Below are positions 34,245 through 43,749 of a stretch of DNA of 64,000 nt, in pieces; within the stretch, counting starts at the first letter, position 1, and the number at the start of each line of letters is the position of its first letter. The notes below the pieces were generated by a model that was not told the DNA's origin, ran no database searches, and saw only the letters and a list, made by a program, of their open reading frames with translations. The position numbers were made by a program, and so were the translations under genes. The stretch is from Clostridia bacterium (GTDB lineage: Bacteria > Bacillota > Clostridia > Oscillospirales > Oscillospiraceae): positions 62,001-126,000 of the forward strand of contig SAAS01000003.1 in assembly GCA_009929315.1 (NCBI GenBank). The letters run 5' to 3'.

Positions 34245-35111
34245 ATGAAAAATACTAAAACTGCTATAGTCCTGCTTTTGGTAGTGGCAATGTGCTTTGG
34301 AGTTATGACAGGCTGCGGAAGCAAGACAACTGCATCCGAAACCGATACCCCCGCCACGGGAGCTGCTGCAGACAGCGATCTTGCATACATACAGGCAAAC
34401 GGCAAAATGGTTATTGGTTACACCGATTATGCACCTATGAACTACACAGACGATGCAGGCAAGTTCACAGGCTTCGATACCGAATTTGCAATTGCGGTCT
34501 GCGAAAAGCTGGGCGTTGAACCCGATTTCGTCGAAATCAACTGGGACACCAAGGAAGTTGAGCTAAACGCGAAGAGCATCGACTGCATTTGGAATGGGCT
34601 TACAATCAACGAAGAGCGCGCCGCTAACATGAGCCTTTCCGTACCTTACGTTAAAAACGCACAGGTAATTGTTGTTAAGGCAGACAGCGGCATAACTTCA
34701 ACCGCAGACCTCATCGGCAAAACTGTCGTTGCAGAGATCGGTTCCGCAGGGGAAATGCAGATTATCGGCGGCGAGGATTCCGAGCCTGAAGCTAATCTTG
34801 CACAGGCAAACTATGTTGGAATGACAAAGCAGACAGACTGCCTGCTTGAAGTCAAGGCAGGCACAGCTGACGCAGCTGTTCTTGACTGGACGCTTGCAAA
34901 GACTATGGTAGGTGACGGCACAGATTATGCTGACCTTAAAATGGTTGACGGACTTGAGCTTGCCACGGAAGAATACGGAATTGCTTTCCGCAAGGGCAGC
35001 GACGTTACAGAAGCTGTTAATACCGCTATCGCGCAGCTCGTTGAGGACGGAACCTTGGCAGCACTTGCCGAGAAATATGGCCTTAGCCTTTCACCTTCGA
35101 TAGCAGGCTAA
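34245..35111 (+). CDS. Amino-acid ABC transporter substrate-binding lipoprotein (family 3)
   Basis: The 288-residue protein has a lipobox TGC with Cys24, a Thr/Ala-rich linker, and a complete SBP_bac_3 fold: MVIGYTDYAPMNY, FTGFDTEFAIAVCEKLGV, DCIWNGLTIN, then lobe 2 (VVKADSGITSTADLIGKTVV) and the return to lobe 1 (EEYGIAFRKGSDVTEAVNTA...LAEKYGL). It delivers a polar amino acid to the permease and ATPase downstream. A strong hairpin after the gene probably keeps its mRNA more abundant than the rest. Confidence 0.95.
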   Translation: MKNTKTAIVLLLVVAMCFGVMTGCGSKTTASETDTPATGAAADSDLAYIQANGKMVIGYTDYAPMNYTDDAGKFTGFDTEFAIAVCEKLGVEPDFVEINWDTKEVELNAKSIDCIWNGLTINEERAANMSLSVPYVKNAQVIVVKADSGITSTADLIGKTVVAEIGSAGEMQIIGGEDSEPEANLAQANYVGMTKQTDCLLEVKAGTADAAVLDWTLAKTMVGDGTDYADLKMVDGLELATEEYGIAFRKGSDVTEAVNTAIAQLVEDGTLAALAEKYGLSLSPSIAG

Positions 35112-35130
35112 TTGCTTAAACAGCCATACA

Positions 35131-35160
35131 AAGGAACAGGGGTAAAATCCCCTGTTCCTT
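35131..35160 (+). promoter_or_regulatory. Intercistronic hairpin after the binding-protein gene
   Basis: A 12-bp perfect stem AAGGAACAGGGG (35131-35142) / CCCCTGTTCCTT (35149-35160) without a T run. It sits between the binding-protein and permease genes, where such stems commonly protect the upstream mRNA or partly attenuate transcription. It is not a full terminator. Confidence 0.7.
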
Positions 35161-35185
35161 ACGCGTGTTATTGGGAGTAAAAAAT

Positions 35186-35827
35186 ATGAGTTTTTCCATT
35201 ATAACCAGTCGCCTGCTGGAGAGCTTCGCAATTAACGGCGAGATATTTCTGGTAACACTTGCGCTCGGGCTTCCGCTCGGGCTTGTTATTGCTTTTGGCT
35301 CTATGAGCAGCTTTAAGCCCTTGTCATGGCTGACCAAAACCTTTGTGTGGATAATCCGCGGCACGCCTTTAATGCTTCAGGTTATCATTGTTTTCTATGG
35401 CCCAGGACTTATCTGGGGCGGCGAATTCATGGGACGCATAGAGGCGACAATGGCCGCTTTTGCCGTAAACTATGCCTGCTATTTTTCCGAAATATACCGC
35501 GGCGGCATTGAGGGAATAGCAACGGGACAGGGCGAGGCAGGACAGGTGTTGGGTATGACCAAATCCCAGATATTTTTCAAGGTCACGCTCTTGCAGGTCA
35601 TAAAGCGCATTGTACCGCCTATGGGCAACGAGATAATAACTCTTGTTAAAGACACCTCTCTTGCCCGTGTTATAGCTAATAAGGAAATCATAATGATGGC
35701 ACAGGAATATACCTCCAAGGGACTTATTTGGCCGCTGTTTTATACGGCCGTTTTCTTCCTTGTAGCAAGCGGTGTGCTTACGCTGCTGCTCGGATGGCTT
35801 GAAAAGAAGCTGTCCTATTTCAAATAA
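35186..35827 (+). CDS. Amino-acid ABC transporter permease
   Basis: The start is ATG 35186 (GGGAG upstream). The 213-residue protein has about five TM helices and the HisM/GlnP-type coupling loop [26 protein letters not shown]...GMTKSQIF near the middle (EAA motif). [13 protein letters not shown] is the typical first-helix region of polar amino-acid permeases. It probably works as a homodimer, since one permease gene is present. Confidence 0.95.
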   Translation: MSFSIITSRLLESFAINGEIFLVTLALGLPLGLVIAFGSMSSFKPLSWLTKTFVWIIRGTPLMLQVIIVFYGPGLIWGGEFMGRIEATMAAFAVNYACYFSEIYRGGIEGIATGQGEAGQVLGMTKSQIFFKVTLLQVIKRIVPPMGNEIITLVKDTSLARVIANKEIIMMAQEYTSKGLIWPLFYTAVFFLVASGVLTLLLGWLEKKLSYFK

Positions 35828-35840
35828 GGGGGGAGCAAAT

Positions 35841-36626
35841 ATGTCAGTATTAGAGGTTAAAAACCTTCAGAAAAGCTTTGACGAGCTTGAAGTGCTCAAG
35901 GATATAGACTTTTCGCTCGAAAAGGGAGAAACTGTTGCAATCATAGGTTCCTCCGGCAGCGGAAAAACAACGCTGCTGCGCTGCATAAATTTCTTGGAAC
36001 GTCCTAACGGCGGACAAATGCTCGTAAACGGAAACGTGATTTTTGACGCGGCTGACCCATCCACACAGAAGGAGAGCGAGATTCGCAAGAAGCGGTTGCA
36101 TTTTGGACTCGTGTTCCAGAGCTTCAACTTGTTTCCCCAGTATACGGCCCTGCAAAATGTTAAGCTTGCTTCCGAGCTGCTTGTTCGGGAGCAAAAGGAC
36201 TATAAGAAAAACAAAAAGGCAATTCTTGCGGAGATAGACCGCCAAGCGCGGGAAAACCTTACGCAGATGGGACTTGCGGACAAAATGGATTACTATCCGC
36301 ACCAGCTTTCGGGCGGTCAGCAGCAGCGTGTGGCGATTGCCCGTGCTCTGGCGCTTTCGCCCGACGTGCTTTGCTTTGACGAGCCGACAAGCGCCCTTGA
36401 CCCCGAGCTGACGGGAGAGGTGCTTAAGGTTATTAAAGGCCTGGCTGATAAACGCACAACCATGATTATCGTTACGCACGAGATGGCTTTTGCCCGTGCG
36501 GTTGCGGACAGGGTAATCTTTATGGACGGCGGCGTAATCGTTGAGCAGGGTGCTCCGGAGGACGTTTTGGGAAACCCTCGCGAGGAGCGCACAAAACAGT
36601 TTCTGGCGCGCTATTCGGAGGAATAA
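35841..36626 (+). CDS. Amino-acid ABC transporter ATP-binding protein
   Basis: The 261-residue ATPase has the Walker [10 protein letters not shown] (residue about 36), the Q-loop [15 protein letters not shown], the signature [15 protein letters not shown], Walker [16 protein letters not shown] and the H-loop IIVTHEM. It belongs to the GlnQ/HisP (PAO) group. The start ATG 35841 follows GGGGGGAG, 13 nt after the permease stop. The transported amino acid cannot be deduced. Confidence 0.96.
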   Translation: MSVLEVKNLQKSFDELEVLKDIDFSLEKGETVAIIGSSGSGKTTLLRCINFLERPNGGQMLVNGNVIFDAADPSTQKESEIRKKRLHFGLVFQSFNLFPQYTALQNVKLASELLVREQKDYKKNKKAILAEIDRQARENLTQMGLADKMDYYPHQLSGGQQQRVAIARALALSPDVLCFDEPTSALDPELTGEVLKVIKGLADKRTTMIIVTHEMAFARAVADRVIFMDGGVIVEQGAPEDVLGNPREERTKQFLARYSEE

Positions 36627-36682
36627 ACAGTTCAGGCAAAGCCTGATTCAAGGCGGAAGATACGGCATAAATTCGTTTTTAT

Positions 36683-36713
36683 GGAGGAGCTTTAAGAAGT
36701 TCCTCCTTTTTTT
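36683..36713 (+). terminator. Terminator of the ABC transporter operon
   Basis: GGAGGAGCTT (36683-36692) pairs with AAGTTCCTCC (36697-36706, one wobble), followed by seven T. Confidence 0.88.
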
Positions 36714-36737
36714 ACTGCGAAAGTTCATAATTAAAGC

Positions 36738-36766
36738 TTGAATTAAACAAAAAGCTATAATATTAT
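36738..36766 (+). promoter_or_regulatory. Promoter of the second binding-protein gene
   Basis: TTGAAT (36738-36743) and TATTAT (36761-36766), 17-nt spacer. It separates this gene from the upstream ABC operon. Confidence 0.5.
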
Positions 36767-36813
36767 ACCTTGTGTGACCAGAGACAAACATCACATATAA
36801 TCGGTGGGTGAAT

Positions 36814-37614
36814 ATGAAGAAAAACATACGCTTAACGGCGTTTTTACTTTCGGTGTTGCTTATAATATCCTTGGCCGGCTGCGGCATCGGCGGCAACGAT
36901 AAGTATCGCGTGGCCGATAAATTGGAAACGCAGAAATTCTGCGTCGCTTTCAGACTTGACGATAAGGCGGGTGAGTCGGTTATCGCCGCGATGAAGGTGC
37001 TTCAGGCTTCGGGCGAGGTTTCCAAGCTCTCCTTAAAGTGGTTCGGCGAGGATGTATCCCTTCTCAAAGGCGATTCCGAGGCTCTAGCTGATTATACCGA
37101 GGACGCCGAGAAACGCACTTTTATTGTAGGCTATGACGCGGGACGCCTGCCGTTTTCGGGTAAAAAAGGCAGTACTGCAATCGGCTTTGATGTTGAGCTT
37201 GCAAAGGAAGTGTGCAGCTTGCTCGGGTGGAAGGCGAAATTTTTGCCGATTGACGTTTCTCAGGCAACGGTGGAGCTTAACTCCGGCAATGTTGACTGTG
37301 TCTGGGGCGGTTTTGCATATGATGAAGGCAATACCGACATTGTACAGTCGCCCGTGTATTTGGAAAACACCATAATACTTGCGTCCCTGACAAGTTCAAA
37401 TGTCAGAAGTATAAGATCGCTGTCCGGAAAAACGCTGACACTCAGCGAAAATGCCTATTACAGCGCGGTGCTTGAGGGAAACACGGCTCTTAAAAACAAG
37501 CCCGAATACATAGTGAGAGTTCCGGGCGGAACGGACGAGTGTTTCGAGGCGCTCAATAACGGCGCTTGCAATGCGATAATAACAGACCTTGCCGCGCTCG
37601 ACTATTACAGATAA
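36814..37614 (+). CDS. Solute-binding lipoprotein, family-3 type, apparently circularly permuted
   Basis: The 266-residue lipoprotein (lipobox LAGC, Cys23) is start-assigned to ATG 36814. Residues about 31-75 (KLETQKFCVAFRLDDKAG, then VLQASGEVSKLSLKWFGED) match the C-terminal end of ordinary family-3 binding proteins; compare EEYGIAFRKGSDVTEAV...LAEKYGL in the gene at 34245. Only afterwards come the usual N-terminal elements: RTFIVGYDAGRLPFSG, AIGFDVELAKEVCSLLGW, NVDCVWGGFAYDE, then lobe 2 (SIRSLSGKTLTL). The chain stops at NAIITDLAALDYYR, exactly where the ordinary protein crosses back to lobe 1. All fold elements are present in rotated order. The ligand is probably an amino acid. There is no permease of its own; it may serve the upstream transporter or act as a sensor. 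Confidence 0.85.
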   Translation: MKKNIRLTAFLLSVLLIISLAGCGIGGNDKYRVADKLETQKFCVAFRLDDKAGESVIAAMKVLQASGEVSKLSLKWFGEDVSLLKGDSEALADYTEDAEKRTFIVGYDAGRLPFSGKKGSTAIGFDVELAKEVCSLLGWKAKFLPIDVSQATVELNSGNVDCVWGGFAYDEGNTDIVQSPVYLENTIILASLTSSNVRSIRSLSGKTLTLSENAYYSAVLEGNTALKNKPEYIVRVPGGTDECFEALNNGACNAIITDLAALDYYR

Positions 37615-37660
37615 AGTTTCGTTAACATGACAGACTCCTGATAATGACGAATAGCAAAAT

Positions 37661-37694
37661 AGCGCGCCCGACTTTTATTAAAGTCGGGCGCGCT
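37661..37694. terminator. Strong hairpin between convergent genes
   Basis: A 15-bp perfect stem, AGCGCGCCCGACTTT (37661-37675) with its complement (37680-37694), lies between the binding-protein and clpE-like genes. T runs are weak on both sides, but position and stability suit a shared terminator. Confidence 0.75.
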
Positions 37695-37710
37695 CAGTTA
37701 TTCGTGATGC

Positions 37711-40050
37711 TTAAAACGCTGAAATTTTCGGCTTGTCATCCTCAACCGATATTGATATTTTGGAAACCTTGCCTTGACAATGGTCAATAATCTCGGTCGC
37801 AATGGCATCCTCGATTTCTTTCTGAATCAGGCGGCGGAGATTGCGGGCGCCGTAAGTGAGAGAAAAGCTCTTTTTAGCAAGATAATCCAGCAGGGCATCG
37901 TCATAGGAAAGAGATATGTTCTTCTCAAGCATGGCTGTGCGAAGCTCGGAAAGCATGAGAGCCGCAATACCGCGGAAATTATCCTCGCTCAGGCTGTTAA
38001 AGTAAACCACTTCGTCGATTCGGTTGATAAACTCGGGGCGCAGGAACTCTTTAAGTGCTTTAATTGCCTTATCCTTGCCCAAATTGGAAACGGTGCCGCC
38101 AAAGCCGACGGTGCCTTCTTTTCTGTCGCTTCCGGCGTTCGTGGTCATTATAATAACGGTGTTTTCAAAATTAACCGTTCTGCCCTGAGCGTCAGTTACT
38201 CTGCCGTCGTCGAGAATTTGCAGAAGCACATTCATGACATCGGGGTGAGCCTTTTCGATTTCGTCAAAAAGAACCACGGAATAGGGCTTGCGGCGAATTT
38301 TCTCGGTTAGCTGCCCCGCCTCGTCATAGCCGACATAGCCCGGGGGGGAGCCGATAATGCGGGAAACGGAATGCTTCTCCATAAATTCGGACATATCGAG
38401 CCGAATGAGCGACTCGGGGGAATTGAAGAGGTCGTCTGCCAGACGCTTTACAAGCTCGGTTTTTCCGACGCCCGTATTGCCGACAAAAATGAAGCTGACC
38501 GGCTTATGCTTAGCGGCGAGGCCTACACGGTTGCGTTTAATCGCGGCGCAAACTGTTTCAACAGCCTCGTCCTGACCTACAATATGCCTCTTTAGACGGG
38601 TGTGAAGTTCCGAGAGCTTTGCAAACTCGTCCTCGCGTATGCTTGCCGCAGGAATCTTTGTCCAGAGCTCGATGACCCTTGCAAGGTTTTCCTCTGTAAG
38701 GCTGGGTTTGCCCTTTGCACGCAGGCGAAGCTGCTCATCCGTGAGTTGGAGGCAATGGCTGCGAATCTCGGCAAGACGGGCAAAATTGCCGTCGTTACCG
38801 CTGTCCGTAAGCAGCAGCTCGCGCTCCTTGTCAAGGTCGGCAAGCTCCTTGCTTATGGAGGACATACGCTCAATTTCGGGGCTTTTAAGGTTAACATCCG
38901 AACAGGCCTCGTCAATAAGGTCAATGGCCTTATCGGGCAAAAAGCGGTCGGTGATATAACGCTCAGACATTAGAACCGCCTTGCGGCACATCTCTTCTGA
39001 GATTGCCACGCCGTGATAATCCTCATAATAGTGGGCAATACCCTTCATTATCTGTATGCTGTCCTCTATTGAAGGCTCGTTAACGGTAACGGGCTGGAAA
39101 CGGCGTTCGAGGGCGGAGTCCTTTTCGATGTGCTTGCGGTATTCCGTGAAGGTGGTTGCGCCGATTACCTGAATTTCGCCTCTGGAAAGGGCGGGCTTCA
39201 AGATGTTCGCGGCGTTCATACTGCCCTCTGCGTCACCCGCGCCGACTATGTTATGGACTTCGTCGATAACCAGAATAATATTGCCCTGCTTGCGGACTTC
39301 CTCAATAAGACCTTTCATGCGGCTTTCAAACTGACCGCGGAACTGCGTTCCTGCGACAAGAGCGGTAAGGTCTAAAAGCAAAACTTCCTTGTCGCGCAGT
39401 TTGTAGGGAACTCTGCCGTCGGCAATACGCTGGGCCAGACCCTCCGCAATGGCGGTTTTGCCGACACCCGGCTCGCCTATGAGGCAGGGGTTGTTTTTTT
39501 GGCGGCGGTTCAATATCTGGATAACGCGCTCAAGCTCTTCTTCTCGGCCTATCATATTGTCAAGCTTGCCCTCAAGAGCTCGCTCCGAGAGATTGATGCA
39601 GTAAATATTCAAAAATTTAAGTTTAGCGCCGTTTCGTACAAACGGCTCCTTGGTGTCCCCCTTGGCGGAACGATTGTCGTTTTGTTCATAGGGCGCGGGC
39701 GGCTGGGAATATGCGTTGTTCATGGGATTAAACATACTGTCTGCGCCGAAAAGGCGGTTCAGATAGGGGAAAGTTGCCGTTTTGCCCGCCTCATCATCGG
39801 TGGTGTCTGTGGGCTCAGGATCATTTAATAGGTCTGACTGACCTATAACGGCAGACATTTCATTTGTGATGGTGTCAAGATCTTCATCGGAAATTCCCAT
39901 CTTCGCCATAATATCGTCCACAGGCTTAATGTGAAGCTCGCGGGCGCACTTCAGGCAAAGACCTTCATTCTTGGTTTCTCCGTTTTCAAGCTTTGAAATG
40001 AAGATGACGGCCATGTTTTTATTACAACGCGAGCAAATTGTTGGCTGCAT
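37711..40050 (-). CDS. clpE: ClpE/ClpC-like AAA+ unfoldase with N-terminal zinc finger
   Basis: The 779-residue HSP100 protein unfolds substrates for ClpP. The N-terminus has a CxxC...CxxC zinc finger (Cys6, Cys9, Cys32, Cys35), the mark of ClpE rather than ClpC. Two AAA+ modules follow: Walker A GEPGVGKT (about 193) with [12 protein letters not shown], and Walker [11 protein letters not shown] (about 522) with [13 protein letters not shown] short coiled middle domain (about 400-450) lies between. AAGGAG precedes ATG 40050. No CtsR gene or CtsR-type operator is visible; the gene follows cvpA by 44 nt and is probably cotranscribed with it. Confidence 0.9.
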   Translation of the reverse strand: MQPTICSRCNKNMAVIFISKLENGETKNEGLCLKCARELHIKPVDDIMAKMGISDEDLDTITNEMSAVIGQSDLLNDPEPTDTTDDEAGKTATFPYLNRLFGADSMFNPMNNAYSQPPAPYEQNDNRSAKGDTKEPFVRNGAKLKFLNIYCINLSERALEGKLDNMIGREEELERVIQILNRRQKNNPCLIGEPGVGKTAIAEGLAQRIADGRVPYKLRDKEVLLLDLTALVAGTQFRGQFESRMKGLIEEVRKQGNIILVIDEVHNIVGAGDAEGSMNAANILKPALSRGEIQVIGATTFTEYRKHIEKDSALERRFQPVTVNEPSIEDSIQIMKGIAHYYEDYHGVAISEEMCRKAVLMSERYITDRFLPDKAIDLIDEACSDVNLKSPEIERMSSISKELADLDKERELLLTDSGNDGNFARLAEIRSHCLQLTDEQLRLRAKGKPSLTEENLARVIELWTKIPAASIREDEFAKLSELHTRLKRHIVGQDEAVETVCAAIKRNRVGLAAKHKPVSFIFVGNTGVGKTELVKRLADDLFNSPESLIRLDMSEFMEKHSVSRIIGSPPGYVGYDEAGQLTEKIRRKPYSVVLFDEIEKAHPDVMNVLLQILDDGRVTDAQGRTVNFENTVIIMTTNAGSDRKEGTVGFGGTVSNLGKDKAIKALKEFLRPEFINRIDEVVYFNSLSEDNFRGIAALMLSELRTAMLEKNISLSYDDALLDYLAKKSFSLTYGARNLRRLIQKEIEDAIATEIIDHCQGKVSKISISVEDDKPKISAF

Positions 40051-40094
40051 AAGCTTATTCTCCTTGAGTTAGTTAGTCGCGGCACTGTATCCGT

Positions 40095-40820
40095 TCAAAT
40101 TGACAGGAACAGGGGCAAAATGTTAATTTTTAAAAATATTGCGGTGAAAATCGATTTGCGCATATATTCCTCGTCAAGCACCGCTCCGCAGAACCGAAGA
40201 ACCCAGGTTATCACCATGCAAATCAGAATACCCGTCACAGCGCCGGCAATGGCTCCGCCGACATTGTTGAGTTTCTCCCTGTCCGGGATTTTGAAACTCA
40301 GGTTGAAAAGGTTGCCCAAAACGGTAATAATAACAATCGTGAGCAGGAAAAACAGACTGAAAACCAGAGCATAAGCTACATTTTGGCACATGACGTCCAC
40401 AATCGCAACGGAAAGGGAGATGTTGTCTTGCTCTGATATGGTTATGGCTTCACGCGCCATTTTTTCGGCGGCGGGACTGTAAATTCCGGCATTTTTATAA
40501 CTGTTTACACAAAGCGAAAGCCGAACATCCGGGTTTTGCGCCAAAGCGTCGTCAATTGAAAGGGAGGAGCTGCCCGTGCCCAACAGCTCGTTCATATTCT
40601 CGGTTATTATTCCTTCTGAGCCGTCCATATATCCGCTTACAAAGGGCCGAAGCACCGGCTGTACTTCGGGTGAAAAGGTATCGGCAAGCAAATCTCCCAC
40701 ATACAAAGATATTATTATTGCAAGTATGCTTCCTATGCACATAATAAGACCCTTTTTATAACCGCTCCATGCACAGAACGCGATAATGAATAAAAGCAGC
40801 GCTTCGATAGCAAATTTCAT
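40095..40820 (-). CDS. CvpA-family membrane protein
   Basis: The start is ATG 40820 (GAGG 6 nt upstream). The 241-residue protein has four TM segments: two near the N-terminus (about 6-25 and 28-45, with the WSGYKKGLI turn typical of CvpA) and two in the C-terminal half around GGAIAGAVTGILICMVITWVL. A long extracytoplasmic loop of about 100 residues separates the pairs. CvpA proteins are linked to colicin V production and envelope stress, with no assigned activity. It lies between a DUF5711 gene and clpE. Confidence 0.85.
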   Translation of the reverse strand: MKFAIEALLLFIIAFCAWSGYKKGLIMCIGSILAIIISLYVGDLLADTFSPEVQPVLRPFVSGYMDGSEGIITENMNELLGTGSSSLSIDDALAQNPDVRLSLCVNSYKNAGIYSPAAEKMAREAITISEQDNISLSVAIVDVMCQNVAYALVFSLFFLLTIVIITVLGNLFNLSFKIPDREKLNNVGGAIAGAVTGILICMVITWVLRFCGAVLDEEYMRKSIFTAIFLKINILPLFLSI

Positions 40821-40909
40821 ATCTAACCTCACGTTTTAGCGGCTGGCTTTTGACCGCTTTTTTATTTTTCTGCCGAAAACCGGTTTCAACAAAGGCAATA
40901 CCGACCTCG

Positions 40910-42034
40910 TCAGCTCATAGAGCACCTTTCTCCGTAATGAGAGGAGAGAAGGAGAACGTTCCCTTTGGGCAACAGAACCGCGGACGAAAACCCGGCTGAG
41001 ATATGATTTTGTTTTAGCGTATCAAGATTTTTGGAATAAAGCGTAAGATCGGAGGATCCCAAAACAAGCAACTTTTGACCCTGCGAGGAAATTGAAAGCG
41101 GCTCGGCGGAAAGAGAAACATTTCCGAGCTGTTTGCCGCCGCTGCCGAAGCTTAAAAGGGTTACCTCGCTTCCGGAAACGTACTTACTGAGAACAATCGC
41201 AAGATATTCGCTTCCGAGCTCATAGTCGGCAAGAAAGTTGCCTTCAAAACCGTAAGAGGAGAGTTCCTGACCCTTCGGACCGAAGAAATGAACAGCATCC
41301 TCAGAAAGAATACAGAAATTACCGTCCTGACTGAAACTCAGTCTGAAAGCAAGTTCTCCCGGAAGGGAAGAGGAAGCAAATTCAGTCTCGCTGTCAAAAT
41401 GAAAAAGGTGAACCAAACTGCCGGACTCTTCAACGCAAAGTACGGCAAGAGTCTCTCCGTCAGGCGAAACCGCCGCGTCAAGTATGTAGCCCGTACCCGA
41501 ATACCATTTATAAATCGGCGCTAAATCCGAGTTGTAAACGGTGACGCTGCCCTTGTATCCGGGCTCGCATGCTGCGACGGCGTAATAGGAGTTCTTGCTC
41601 ACGGATACGGAAATAATCTCGTTGTCGCAGTCTAAGTCCTCAAATTGTCCGTCCTTGTATATGCGAAGGCAGTACCCGCCGACGTCAAATACGGCGCAGG
41701 TGCTGTCATTTCCGCAAACGGAGGGATTGGTCATCGAAAATACCTCTCGGGACACCGTTTTTCCGTCGCTGTCAAGCAACTGCAGACCGGTTGAGGAGGC
41801 TACTGTAAGATTGCTGCCCATGAGAGAAAAGAACTGTTCAGCTCCGGTTTCGTATGTAAAAGGTTCGCTTTCGGAGATGATGTCTGCCATTTCATCTGAG
41901 CTCTCGGTTTTAAAAAACGTCAGCTTATCTCTGTATAAAAAGACGAGAACAGCCAGAGCAACAATAATAATTGTAGCGACAATTGCAAGCGCTTTTCGGG
42001 ATTTATTCTGTTTTGCGTGTTTGGCACGACCCAT
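40910..42034 (-). CDS. DUF5711-family membrane-anchored beta-propeller protein
   Basis: The 374-residue protein has a basic N-terminus, one TM helix (about 15-35) and a large extracellular part made of repeated four-stranded blades (for example AAVSPDGETLAVLCVEESG, RLSFSQDGNFCILSED, NFLADYELGSEYLAIVL), like the DUF5711 proteins of Clostridia. It probably scaffolds or senses something outside the cell; function is unknown. It has its own extended -10 promoter and lies upstream of cvpA and clpE on the same strand. Confidence 0.82.
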   Translation of the reverse strand: MGRAKHAKQNKSRKALAIVATIIIVALAVLVFLYRDKLTFFKTESSDEMADIISESEPFTYETGAEQFFSLMGSNLTVASSTGLQLLDSDGKTVSREVFSMTNPSVCGNDSTCAVFDVGGYCLRIYKDGQFEDLDCDNEIISVSVSKNSYYAVAACEPGYKGSVTVYNSDLAPIYKWYSGTGYILDAAVSPDGETLAVLCVEESGSLVHLFHFDSETEFASSSLPGELAFRLSFSQDGNFCILSEDAVHFFGPKGQELSSYGFEGNFLADYELGSEYLAIVLSKYVSGSEVTLLSFGSGGKQLGNVSLSAEPLSISSQGQKLLVLGSSDLTLYSKNLDTLKQNHISAGFSSAVLLPKGNVLLLSSHYGERCSMS

Positions 42035-42100
42035 AAATCATACTCCGAGCTATAACAGGGCATATTGAAATGACCTCGAATCAGTTCCAAATACGTTCAC

Positions 42101-42109
42101 ATTATAGCA
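42101..42109 (-). promoter_or_regulatory. Extended -10 promoter of the DUF5711 gene
   Basis: TGCTATAAT on the minus strand (hexamer 42101-42106), in the 124-nt gap after truA, with no good -35. Confidence 0.5.
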
Positions 42110-42158
42110 TATTCTCCGAAAAATATGTAGATTATTTGTTAATTAAATCAGTTTATAT

Positions 42159-42923
42159 TCACTTCATCATCATTTCGCCGACAGCGCCCTCGTACCATAC
42201 TCTGGACATATAAAGCCCCTGAGGGGGCATTGTAGGCCCGGTCAAGCGGCGGTCGCCATTTTTCAAAAGCAGGGGAATATTTTCCGGTTCAAGCTTTCCG
42301 AGCCCGGCATAAACCACGGTCCCCATTATAGCGCGAACCATGTTGTAAAGAAAGCCGTCGGCGCAAATTCGCATGGAAATCAAATCGTCTTCCTGCTCAA
42401 GCTGACACCAGTAAACGGTTCGCACGGTGGTCGACGTTTCCGTTCCGACACTTCTTACTGCGCGGAAATCATGAGTGCCCTCAAAGAATTTTGCAGCTTC
42501 CTTCATTCGCTCAAGGTCCAGAACGGAGGGATAGAAGCAGGCACGGTCATTGAGAAACGGATCGCGGATTCGGCGGTTATACAGCCTATATATATACTCT
42601 TTTTTTATGCAGGACAAAATTGAATTGAAATCCTCGGGAGCATCGACGGCATGCGTAACCGCGATATCAAAAGGGAGCAGCGCGTTCGCGGCGAGGGGAA
42701 TACGGTCTGTGGGTATGGTGCTGTCGGTCTTGAAATTCGCGCAGTAACGCAGGGCGTGAACGCCGGCGTCCGTTCTGCCGCAGCCGACGACTTTGACGGG
42801 GTGCTCACAGATTTTGGACAGTGCCGTTTCCAAAGTTTCCGCAACCGTAATGTCCTTTTTCTGAACCTGCCAGCCGTGGTAGCGCGTTCCGTCGTAAGTA
42901 AGGCGCAGGGCAATATTTCTCAT
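42159..42923 (-). CDS. truA: tRNA pseudouridine(38-40) synthase TruA
   Basis: The 254-residue enzyme isomerises uridines 38-40 of the tRNA anticodon arm. ATG 42923 is preferred (AGAGGA upstream, MRNIALRLTYDGTRYHGWQ start). The catalytic Asp is in VVGCGRTDAGVHAL, and FLYNMVRAIMGTVVYAGLGK is the conserved C-terminal signature. It is the last gene of the ecfA1-ecfA2-ecfT-truA order that is conserved across Firmicutes. Confidence 0.96.
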   Translation of the reverse strand: MRNIALRLTYDGTRYHGWQVQKKDITVAETLETALSKICEHPVKVVGCGRTDAGVHALRYCANFKTDSTIPTDRIPLAANALLPFDIAVTHAVDAPEDFNSILSCIKKEYIYRLYNRRIRDPFLNDRACFYPSVLDLERMKEAAKFFEGTHDFRAVRSVGTETSTTVRTVYWCQLEQEDDLISMRICADGFLYNMVRAIMGTVVYAGLGKLEPENIPLLLKNGDRRLTGPTMPPQGLYMSRVWYEGAVGEMMMK

Positions 42924-42942
42924 AGCCTTTGTCCTCTTAAGT

Positions 42943-43749
42943 TCAAAATCCAAATCTCGCCAGAATGATTATCCCCGCCAAAAACAGCAAGGAAAAGACC
43001 ATAGTCATCAGGTCGGAGAGCTTAAGACTGAGCTTTTTCATACGAGTACGCCCTTCACCGCCGTGGTAGCAGCGCGACTCCATCGCTATTGCAAGCTCGT
43101 CCGCTCTGCGGATGGCGCTCACAAAAAGCGGAACGAGCAGAGGTAGCAGAGCTTTTGCTCTCTCCGTGAGCTTTCCTGTTTCAAAATCCGCTCCGCGCGC
43201 TTTCTGCGCGTTTGAAATTTTGTCCGCCTCCTCGATGAGCGTAGGAATAAAGCGAAGAGCAATGCTCATCATCATTGAAAATTCATGCACGGGAACGCGG
43301 ATTTTTTTAAGCGGATTTAAGAGCAGTTCCAGCCCGTCCGTAAGCGACATCGGCGTTGTGGTATAGGTCAGTAAAAAGGTTCCCGATATGAGCATCATTA
43401 TGCGAATAACCATAAAGCAAGCTGTTTTTATGCCCTCGGTTGTCACAGTCAGCACCCAAAAGGAAAAAAGCTCGGTGCCGCCCTTGATATAAAACAGGTT
43501 TAAAATTGCCGTAAATATAATAATCAGCGCCAGCGGCTTCATTCCCTTGAGCATGGCAGACGCCTTGATTTTTGATACTGCGACGCAGAGCACCAGAGTC
43601 AGCAATAATACACCGTAGGTAATATAGGATTTCGCCACAAAAAGCGCCGCAATGTAAATTACAGTGCAAATAAGCTTTGTGCGCGGGTCGAGTCTGTGGA
43701 TGAAGCTGTTTCCGGGAAAATACTGGCCGAGTGTAATGTCCTTCAGCAT
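42943..43749 (-). CDS. ecfT: Energy-coupling factor transporter transmembrane protein EcfT
   Basis: The 268-residue integral membrane component couples the two EcfA ATPases to vitamin-binding S proteins. It has about five TM helices and the two cytoplasmic coupling motifs, SNAQKARGADFETG and AMESRCYHGGEGRTR, near residues 170 and 230. The start ATG overlaps ecfA2 by 7 nt. No S-component gene is next to it, so this is a shared (group II) ECF module. Confidence 0.95.
   Translation of the reverse strand: MLKDITLGQYFPGNSFIHRLDPRTKLICTVIYIAALFVAKSYITYGVLLLTLVLCVAVSKIKASAMLKGMKPLALIIIFTAILNLFYIKGGTELFSFWVLTVTTEGIKTACFMVIRIMMLISGTFLLTYTTTPMSLTDGLELLLNPLKKIRVPVHEFSMMMSIALRFIPTLIEEADKISNAQKARGADFETGKLTERAKALLPLLVPLFVSAIRRADELAIAMESRCYHGGEGRTRMKKLSLKLSDLMTMVFSLLFLAGIIILARFGF

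Noticed and set aside
36627..37614. The second binding protein as a truncated pseudogene of the first
   Set aside because: The apparent loss of the C-terminal part is offset by the same elements at the N-terminus, and it has its own promoter, lipobox and clean stop.
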